From Armatimonadota bacterium (GTDB lineage: Bacteria > Armatimonadota > Zipacnadia > Zipacnadales > UBA11051): a stretch of DNA of 11,952 bases. The position numbers and the translations under genes are program-made. This document shows positions 7,021 to 11,952 of this stretch, in pieces. The stretch is from the NCBI GenBank assembly GCA_030612305.1, contig JAUWOG010000023.1, forward strand, positions 1 to 11,952, written 5' to 3'. Position 1 is the stretch's first letter. The number at the start of each line of letters is the position of its first letter. Under the pieces are notes generated by a model. It was not told the DNA's origin. It worked only from the letters and a program-made list of their open reading frames with translations, and ran no database searches.

Positions 7021-8415
7021 ATGATTGATCTTGCCACTATCAAGAGAGCGCACATGGTCGGCATCGGCGGCGTGGGGATGAGCGCGCTGGCGCACGCGTT
7101 GCACGACTGCCGTATCGAGGTGACCGGCTCCGACATACGCGACGGTGAGCGGGTGGCCCGGCTGCGCAGTCTGGGCATTCCTGTCGCCATTGGTCACGCG
7201 GCCTCAAATGTTGACTCGCCGAACCTCGTCGTACATACCTCGGCCATCAAGCCGGACAACATGGAGTTGCGGACGGCGCGGCAACTGGGTATTCCCGTCA
7301 TCCACCGCTCGGAGCTGCTGGCCTCATTCATCGCCGGCAAGCGCGCCGTAGCCGTAGCCGGCACCCACGGTAAGACCACCACCACCGCAATGCTGGCCAA
7401 TATTCTCGTGGACGCCGCATGGGATCCGACAATACTGCTGGGGGGCAAGTCGCTGGACTTCGGTGACAACTACCGCTTCGGGGCCAGTGACCTCGTGATC
7501 TTCGAGGCCGATGAGAGCGACGCCAGCTTCCACCAGTACCGCAATTGCTCTCAGATAGTGACCAATGTTGAGGCCGATCATCTCGACGTTCACGGCGACC
7601 TCGCCACGGTGCGCCAGGTCTTTGCCGACTTCATCGAACTTGGCGACCCGAACGGCTTCCTCATCTACGGTTCCGACTGCCCGCAACTTCCCTCCTTGTT
7701 TCACCATTGCCCCGGCGTGGCGCGCAGTTTCGCTCTCGATGATACCGGCGCATACTACTGTGCCACCGACATCACCACAGATGGCTGTCGCACGGTCGCC
7801 CGGCTCTCTGTCGGTGGCCGGGAAGTCGGCGTCCTCACGCTGGCCGCGCCCGGACGCCATTATGTCGCAGACGCCCTTGCAGCACTCGGGATGGCGCACT
7901 CCCTCGGCATACCGGTCGAGACCTCGTTGGACTCCCTGGCCGGTTTCTCAGGCACAGGCCGGCGTTTCGAACTCATCTACAGCAGCGAACAACTGCGCAT
8001 CTACGACGACTATGCGCACCACCCCACCGAGGTGAAAGCGGCGCTTGAGGGTGCCCGAGACGCCTACCCCGACGCCCACATGACTGTCGTATTCCAGCCC
8101 CACCTGCCGAGCCGGGCCAGGTTCTTCCTTGACGATTTCGCGCGCGCCTTTTCAAAAGCCGACGCCGTGATAGTCAACTCTATCTACGCAGCCCGCGAAG
8201 ACCCCATTCCGGGCTTCACCGGCCGGCAACTTGCCGACCGCATCAGCGAGTGCGAGCCAACGAAACCGGTTCGCTATCTCCCCGACCAGAGCGCACTGCT
8301 GGAATACCTCCTTGCCCGCATCGCTGACGAGGAGTTGCTCATCTTCATCGGCGCCGGCGACATCAACGAGGTCAGTCGCACGCTGGCAGCCCGGCTCGAA
8401 CCGGCCGTGGACTAG
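7021..8415 (+). CDS. murC: UDP-MurNAc:L-alanine ligase MurC
   Basis: MurC starts the peptide stem by adding L-alanine to UDP-MurNAc with ATP. From the ATG at 7021 the protein has 464 residues, and the start falls where family members begin, just before the dinucleotide-like loop MVGIGGVGMS (12-21). A TTG at 7006 would add five residues but has GGAG directly against it, so it is less likely; the ATG itself is 15 nt from that GGAG, so the start is not certain. Motifs are AGTHGKTTT (113-121), EADESD (162-167), NVEADHLDVHG (182), GTGRRFE (311-317), DDYAHHPTE (329-337), FQPHLPSR (358) and FIGAGDINE (442). The adenine-contact motif reads PGRHYVADA (277-285), without the two Asn that MurF and MurD of this window keep. 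It ends in TAG, followed by a long repeat-rich gap instead of murB. Confidence 0.95.
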   Translation: MIDLATIKRAHMVGIGGVGMSALAHALHDCRIEVTGSDIRDGERVARLRSLGIPVAIGHAASNVDSPNLVVHTSAIKPDNMELRTARQLGIPVIHRSELLASFIAGKRAVAVAGTHGKTTTTAMLANILVDAAWDPTILLGGKSLDFGDNYRFGASDLVIFEADESDASFHQYRNCSQIVTNVEADHLDVHGDLATVRQVFADFIELGDPNGFLIYGSDCPQLPSLFHHCPGVARSFALDDTGAYYCATDITTDGCRTVARLSVGGREVGVLTLAAPGRHYVADALAALGMAHSLGIPVETSLDSLAGFSGTGRRFELIYSSEQLRIYDDYAHHPTEVKAALEGARDAYPDAHMTVVFQPHLPSRARFFLDDFARAFSKADAVIVNSIYAAREDPIPGFTGRQLADRISECEPTKPVRYLPDQSALLEYLLARIADEELLIFIGAGDINEVSRTLAARLEPAVD

Positions 8416-8425
8416 TGCCTACTGG

Positions 8426-8464
8426 CATAAATCCGTACAACATCACAACAGTGCCGATGTAACT
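8426..8464 (+). repeat. 39-bp direct repeat, copy 1 (just after murC)
   Basis: This copy starts 10 nt after the murC stop. It matches the stretch at 8655-8693 at 35 of 39 bases, with the first 31 bases matching at 30. The shared hexamer CTAGTG also precedes both copies, here including the murC stop codon; the distance from hexamer to repeat is 8 nt here and 1 nt in copy 2. The copies are 229 nt apart. I do not recognise a known repeat family. Confidence 0.9.
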
Positions 8465-8580
8465 AATATATGTTAGTCCCCTTACTAATATATGTGATAC
8501 CTGATGATGATATTACTAGCGCTCTTTACATGTATTTGTTATGCCCCAAAATTAGTTACTTAACATATCATTTCTATCCC
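8461..8580. other. AT-rich island between murC and ftsQ
   Basis: By direct count 37 of 120 bases here are G or C (31%), against about 60-65% in the flanking genes. The island lies between the two 39-bp repeats. It holds short repeated and palindromic elements of the ACTAA/TTAGT type. I see no convincing promoter pair, tRNA, known ncRNA or transposase remnant. A 42-codon open frame (8470-8598) has no ribosome binding site. The 328-nt gap 8416-8743 otherwise holds the two repeats, a moderately GC-rich part with one hairpin (8628-8643), and the ftsQ Shine-Dalgarno. A regulatory site or a small inserted element is possible; I cannot decide. Confidence 0.75.
8462..8495 (+). repeat. pair of 12-bp repeats with 22-nt period, with palindromic arms
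   Basis: ACTAATATATGT occurs at 8462-8473 and again at 8484-8495, a step of 22 nt, or about two helical turns. The first copy, read on to 8477, forms an inverted repeat ACTAA/TTAGT around 6 nt. GTAACTAAT (8459-8467) has its reverse complement at 8551-8559, and ATATGTTA (8468-8475) has its reverse complement at 8561-8568. Such phased, palindromic sites suit a dimeric DNA-binding protein, but AT-rich DNA also makes them by chance. Confidence 0.55.
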
Positions 8581-8627
8581 ATCAATGCTCTCCCGTAGCG
8601 CGATGGTGATGCCCGCTGTCGCCAGGT

Positions 8628-8643
8628 CGGAGCAATCACTCCG
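8628..8643 (+). repeat. small inverted repeat in the murC-ftsQ gap
   Basis: CGGAG (8628-8632) and CTCCG (8639-8643) flank the loop CAATCA. The stem is only 5 bp and has no T-run after it, so a terminator role is not supported. It lies just before copy 2 of the 39-bp repeat. Confidence 0.3.
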
Positions 8644-8654
8644 CACCCTAGTGA

Positions 8655-8693
8655 CATAAATCCGTACAACATCACCACAGTGCCGCTGCCACT
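8655..8693 (+). repeat. 39-bp direct repeat, copy 2 (upstream of ftsQ)
   Basis: This is the second copy of the repeat at 8426-8464, with four mismatches in 39 bases, three of them in the last eight. It lies 50 nt before the ftsQ start. With copy 1 it encloses the AT-rich island. Two near-identical copies on each side of foreign-looking DNA fit either a local duplication or a long target duplication. Confidence 0.9.
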
Positions 8694-8743
8694 CGATATC
8701 TGATATGGATTTGCGCCACTAAGTACTAGACAGAGGCTGCACG

Positions 8744-9469
8744 ATGCGCTACCAGCGCAGGCTGGCCAACAGGGCGATGCTCCTCAGCTTCATCATCGGT
8801 GCCTTCACGGGCGTCGCGGTCTCGCCCTGTTGCCGCATACAGCACGTCCGCGTCGAGGGCCCCACTCGGAGTGTCGCCGACGAGGTACGGAAAGGGCTCC
8901 AGAAGGCCGCTGTCTTCGACGATCGTGGTTCCGTCTCCCTGCCGTTGCGCGGGATCGCTGCTGTGGCGGCGAGCTGCCATCGTGTGAAGCGGCTCGCTGT
9001 CAACAGGATTTCGCCGCAGACCATCAGAGTGCGCATAGTCGAACGAGAGCCGGTTGCCGCGTTGCATACAAACCACGGCTTCACGCTCATTGATGAGGAA
9101 GGCATCTGCCTGATACGCACGCACAAGGCGGGCGCATTGCCTGTCATCAAGGGTATCGTCACGGACCGTCCGAAGCTGGGCGCTACCATCTCCGCACAAC
9201 GGCTCATGCCGCTGGCTGAGTGCTTCCGCAGCGTCCGTGAGGCGGGTATTGACAACGCTTTCCGCCTCGACCTGTCCAATCCTCATCTTGTCATTCTGAC
9301 AACGTCTGACGGAGTGGTGGGCAAGCTCGGCGACACACGCGACCTGCGTGGCAAGATCATCCGTTTCGGCCTCCTGCTGGAGGCGCTGCAGGCTGACGGG
9401 GAAGACGTCGAATACATTGACGTCCGAGTGGCGAGCAGGCCCACGTGGGCGAGGCGCAAGCCACATTGA
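8744..9469 (+). CDS. ftsQ: cell division protein FtsQ/DivIB (POTRA domain)
   Basis: FtsQ is a single-pass membrane protein whose outer part joins FtsB and FtsL and helps recruit the septal synthase. The protein has 241 residues, shorter than the E. coli protein (about 276). A short basic N-terminus (RYQRR) is followed by one membrane segment (about 11-28). A POTRA-like domain begins at IQHVRVEG (32-39), and the strand VRIVEREPVAAL (96-107) is typical. Next come the FtsQ domain with GFTLIDEEGICL (112-123) and the C-terminal YIDVRVASRPTW (224-235), a family hallmark. AGAGG (8732-8736) lies 7 nt before the ATG. Cysteines at 29, 30 and 78 fall in or beside the outer part. The assignment rests on architecture and position, since FtsQ sequences vary widely. 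murB and ddl, often found between murC and ftsQ, are absent. Confidence 0.88.
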   Translation: MRYQRRLANRAMLLSFIIGAFTGVAVSPCCRIQHVRVEGPTRSVADEVRKGLQKAAVFDDRGSVSLPLRGIAAVAASCHRVKRLAVNRISPQTIRVRIVEREPVAALHTNHGFTLIDEEGICLIRTHKAGALPVIKGIVTDRPKLGATISAQRLMPLAECFRSVREAGIDNAFRLDLSNPHLVILTTSDGVVGKLGDTRDLRGKIIRFGLLLEALQADGEDVEYIDVRVASRPTWARRKPH

Positions 9470-9556
9470 ACTGCCGCACGTACCAGCCTTGCCATTGCCA
9501 ACAGACAGCCCCGCAAGCACACTGACACCGCCCAAACCCATCTGGGGAAAACGCTC

Positions 9557-10804
9557 TTGGAAACCGAGACATACGCTGCCGGTATAGACATCGGCACAAC
9601 GAAAATCTGCACTGTCGTGGGACGCTACACCGACGCAGGCGAGATGCACATACTCGGTGCCGGTGTCGCACCTTCGCGCGGCCTCAACTCCGGCATCGTT
9701 GTGGACCGCCAGGATGCTGTAGCGTCCATAGTCCGGTCGGTGGAAGAAGCGCAGAAGACAGCAGAGCTGCCCGTGCAGGCCGCATACGTCGGCATCACCG
9801 GAGATCACATCAGGTCCGCGAATGTCGTAGGACGCGTGCATACCGGCATCTCAGCCGAGGTGTCCGCCGACGATGTCGAGCTCGTCAAGCAGAGCGCGCT
9901 TGATAGCGTGCCCGTCCCGCTTGGGCGCCAGATCATCCATGCTATCGTCCGCGACTTCTCCCTTGACGGCACGGCGGGCGTATCTCGTCCGGTCGGCATG
10001 TCGGGTCGTCGTCTCGACGTGCTGCTCCACGTCGTGACAGGCATGAGCACCGTACTGGCCAACGTGCGCGAGTGCGTCGAGACCGCGGGCATCAGTGTGC
10101 AGGCCCACGTGCTCGAGCCCATCGCCACCGCCCGTGCGGTGCTGACAGACGCCGAGCGCGACCTCGGCGTCGTCATCCTCGATATCGGCGGCGGCACGAC
10201 CGACGTGGCAGCATTCGTCAACGGCTCCATCTGCCACACGGCTACCATTCCGGTGGCAGGTAACAAAATCACGCGCGATATTGCCCAAGTGTTGCGCGTC
10301 AGTCAAGATAATGCGGAGGCGCTCAAGTGCCGCTTTGGCGCGGCTATCCCCGACCTCGTTCCCGAGGACGATCTGGTCCACGTAACCAAGGCTGACGGCG
10401 TTGCCGAGGACCGGATACCGCGACGCCTCATAGCACAGATCATCGAGGCGCGCCTCACCGAGATATTCACCGCAGCCAGGGACGAGGTCATACGCGCACC
10501 GATCCCAAACGTCGGCGGCATGGTGCTCTCAGGTGGCGGGAGTCAGACCCCCGGCACGACCGAGTTGGCCGGCACGATCTTCGAAGACATGGCCGTGCGC
10601 AGCGGAGAACCCAGAAACGTCACCGGCCTCTCGCACCTCGTCAGCAACCCCGTACACGCCACAGGCGTCGGCCTGGCGATGATGGCCGCGGCCGAGGGCG
10701 CACATGCAGTGCTCGAAGCGCCAAAGCCCGCCCATCCCACGGAGACCGTTCGGTCGTGGATAAGCGACCTGTGGAGCCGCATATTGCAGCACACCCCCTG
10801 GTAG
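9557..10804 (+). CDS. ftsA: cell division protein FtsA (actin-like FtsZ anchor)
   Basis: FtsA is an actin-fold ATPase that tethers FtsZ filaments to the membrane and signals to the divisome. The protein has 415 residues, close to the usual 420. Nucleotide-binding elements are GIDIGTTKICTVVG (9-22), VVILDIGGGTTDVA (205-218) and GGMVLSGGGSQTPG (320-333). The 1C (SHS2) region lies between about 85 and 165. NPVHATGVGLA (364-374) is also typical. The C-terminus, SWISDLWSRILQHTPW (400-415), is an amphipathic helix that fits the membrane-targeting sequence. The start is a TTG at 9557; GGGGA (9544-9548) lies 8 nt upstream and no better in-frame start exists nearby. The 87 nt after ftsQ show nothing else I can name. 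ftsZ does not follow, which is unusual. Confidence 0.95.
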   Translation: METETYAAGIDIGTTKICTVVGRYTDAGEMHILGAGVAPSRGLNSGIVVDRQDAVASIVRSVEEAQKTAELPVQAAYVGITGDHIRSANVVGRVHTGISAEVSADDVELVKQSALDSVPVPLGRQIIHAIVRDFSLDGTAGVSRPVGMSGRRLDVLLHVVTGMSTVLANVRECVETAGISVQAHVLEPIATARAVLTDAERDLGVVILDIGGGTTDVAAFVNGSICHTATIPVAGNKITRDIAQVLRVSQDNAEALKCRFGAAIPDLVPEDDLVHVTKADGVAEDRIPRRLIAQIIEARLTEIFTAARDEVIRAPIPNVGGMVLSGGGSQTPGTTELAGTIFEDMAVRSGEPRNVTGLSHLVSNPVHATGVGLAMMAAAEGAHAVLEAPKPAHPTETVRSWISDLWSRILQHTPW

Positions 10805-10902
10805 GAACCGCCCCGGACGCCGAAACTTTTTCGACGCCTCGCTGTCTATGTATCCAGACATACAACGACGGGCGCAACTCACACCACTTCTTCACAGCCA
10901 TG

Positions 10903-10922
10903 CGCTGCCCTCACGGGCAGCG
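10903..10922 (+). terminator. strong hairpin after ftsA, candidate terminator
   Basis: CGCTGCCC (10903-10910) and GGGCAGCG (10915-10922) form a perfect 8-bp GC-rich stem with the loop TCAC; a G-T pair can extend it by one. Only TTGT follows, so the U-tract is poor. It lies 98 nt after the ftsA stop and 37 nt before the next gene. It could end or weaken transcription of the dcw operon here. Confidence 0.45.
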
Positions 10923-10923
10923 T

Positions 10924-10937
10924 TGTCCGTCTGGACA
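10924..10937 (+). repeat. second small hairpin between ftsA and the zinc-finger gene
   Basis: TGTCC (10924-10928) pairs with GGACA (10933-10937) around GTCT. It starts two bases after the stronger stem at 10903-10922. Together they make a tandem hairpin. It could add to termination or fold as part of a leader of the next gene. Confidence 0.35.
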
Positions 10938-10958
10938 GCCTGAACACGGACCAGTAAA

Positions 10959-11952
10959 ATGACCCGGTGTCCGGACGTACTCGCACTGCAAAGCTACGCC
11001 GACAGTGACCTCTCGGCTGCGGAAGCTGATGTGGTCGCGCGCCACCTTGCACGCTGCCAGGAGTGCCGTCACCTCGTGGCCGCGATGCAGTTAACGCACT
11101 GCGCATTGGCAGCGGCTGAAGCGGCCCGCCCCTCGCCCGAACTCCTTCACCAGATTGACGCGGCCGTCAACGCGCGAGGCGAGGGCTACTGCTGCCTCGA
11201 CATTCACCAGATGGCCTCAGCCGCCCTCGACGATGAGCTGACTCCCGCAGAGCACAGCGCACTCAGCCGGCACCTGCAGGAATGCGATGACTGCCGCCAC
11301 TACGCCGAGCGCATGGGCCTGTTGGCGGAGGCCTTGCGCGGTGTTGCACCGGCAGTACCGGCCGCCGACCTGCGACCTCGTATAGACGAGGCCATTGACA
11401 CACCGGCCGGCGCAGGCATTATCGGGACGCTCATCCCCCGCAACCTGAGACGCGCTCTTGGGGTCGCCGCGGGCCTTGCCGCCGCAGCCGTGGTTCTCGC
11501 CGTGGTGTTCAATCTTGCGTATCTCTCCTCGCCCACTGATATGCCCGCGCCCGTCTCGCCGCCGTCTATCGCCACGGCGCCGGCAGACTCCCCATCTTCA
11601 GAGCCTCCCGTCCCTGCACCTGTGCTTCCTGACGTTGCGGCAACCGAGCCCGTGCCCGTCACATCTGAGCCGGCACCCGCAGAGACCGCTTCGCGTGCTG
11701 CGCACTCGCATTCGAGGCCATCACGCGCCAGGCATGTCTCTTCGCCGCGTCCGGCATCGCCACCCGTCGGCGACACGGCGGATGTCGCTGTTGCCACTGT
11801 TCCGGCTCCCGAACCCCAGGAAACCGTCACTGCGATCGCGGTGCGCGAACCGGGCCGCGCCCTTGAGGTCACCCCGCTGATGGGGGCTCAGCCAGTGGCG
11901 ATCGCGGCGCGGAAGGATACGACGGTAGCTGCCCCCGTAGCCGCCAGGGATG
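10959..11952 (+). CDS. membrane protein with tandem zf-HC2 domains, anti-sigma-factor-like, 3'-truncated by the window
   Basis: This frame is open from the ATG at 10959 to the window end (331 codons) and so has no visible stop. An in-frame TGA at 10941 and no other start between make the ATG firm, although there is no clear Shine-Dalgarno. Two zf-HC2 zinc fingers stand in tandem: Cys 4 with HLARCQEC (29-36), and Cys 78 or 79 with HLQECDDC (105-112). Each ends in H-x3-C-x2-C. One membrane segment follows (about 168-189), then a long Pro/Ala/Ser/Val-rich outer part. This is the layout of anti-sigma factors of the ZAS/RsiW type, which hold an ECF sigma factor at the membrane. No sigma gene is seen in the window, so its partner is unknown. 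It occupies the place where ftsZ is expected, but a division role is only inference. Confidence 0.85.
   Translation, partial: MTRCPDVLALQSYADSDLSAAEADVVARHLARCQECRHLVAAMQLTHCALAAAEAARPSPELLHQIDAAVNARGEGYCCLDIHQMASAALDDELTPAEHSALSRHLQECDDCRHYAERMGLLAEALRGVAPAVPAADLRPRIDEAIDTPAGAGIIGTLIPRNLRRALGVAAGLAAAAVVLAVVFNLAYLSSPTDMPAPVSPPSIATAPADSPSSEPPVPAPVLPDVAATEPVPVTSEPAPAETASRAAHSHSRPSRARHVSSPRPASPPVGDTADVAVATVPAPEPQETVTAIAVREPGRALEVTPLMGAQPVAIAARKDTTVAAPVAARD

Noticed and set aside
8470..8598. 42-codon hydrophobic open frame in the AT-rich island
   Set aside because: It has no Shine-Dalgarno, and its length is within chance over six frames. It would need translation data or conservation.
8416..8743. 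Replication origin or CRISPR array in the repeat region
   Set aside because: No DnaA-box series (TTATNCACA) was found, and only two copies of the long repeat exist with no regular spacers.
8726..9841. Long antisense open frame across ftsQ and the start of ftsA
   Set aside because: No recognisable domain, and it lies opposite two well-supported genes. It is a GC-skew artefact.
10821..10833. CGAAA/TTTCG inverted repeat with a T-run after ftsA
   Set aside because: The stem is short and AT-rich, and the T-run is part of the stem and not after it, so it is a weak terminator candidate compared with 10903-10922.
11300..11872. Antisense Gly/Ala/Ser-rich open frame at the right end
   Set aside because: It is the complement of the Pro/Ala-rich outer part of the zinc-finger protein, whose own frame stays open for 331 codons with clear motifs.

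Overview
The window is a stretch of a bacterial division and cell wall (dcw) cluster. All genes are on the + strand. The order is murE (3' half only), murF, mraY, murD, ftsW, murG, murC, ftsQ, ftsA, and then the start of a membrane protein with two zf-HC2 zinc fingers that runs off the right edge. Coding DNA is GC-rich (about 60-65% by eye), yet isoleucine is often written ATA. MurE carries the DNPR signature of meso-diaminopimelate (mDAP) ligases, so the cell makes mDAP peptidoglycan. The lineage cannot be fixed from this sequence. The divergent MurG acceptor loop, the missing murB, ddl and ftsZ, and the codon habit suggest a poorly sampled GC-rich lineage. An Armatimonadota-like or other Terrabacteria bacterium is a guess only.

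Layout. From 1 to 6820 the genes are packed: murE and murF are 25 nt apart, murF and mraY share one base, mraY and murD overlap by 4 nt, murD and ftsW are 37 nt apart, and ftsW and murG are 3 nt apart. This looks like one translationally coupled operon. From 6821 on the spacing opens. A 200-nt gap before murC holds a good sigma70-type promoter and a leader hairpin. A 328-nt gap between murC and ftsQ holds a 31% GC island inside a 39-bp direct repeat. There are 87 nt between ftsQ and ftsA, and 154 nt with two hairpins between ftsA and the zinc-finger gene.

How the genes work together. MurC, MurD, MurE and MurF build UDP-MurNAc-pentapeptide stepwise in the cytoplasm. MraY moves the product to undecaprenyl phosphate to give lipid I, and MurG adds GlcNAc to give lipid II. 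FtsW polymerises lipid II at the septum, FtsQ links the divisome parts outside the membrane, and FtsA tethers FtsZ to the membrane.

The unusual parts are (1) the AT-rich, repeat-bounded spacer at the place where murB and ddl usually sit, (2) a tandem zf-HC2 anti-sigma-like protein at the place where ftsZ usually sits, and (3) changes at normally conserved positions in MurD, MurC and MurG. I found no CRISPR array, tRNA, rRNA, transposase or recognisable new multi-gene system.
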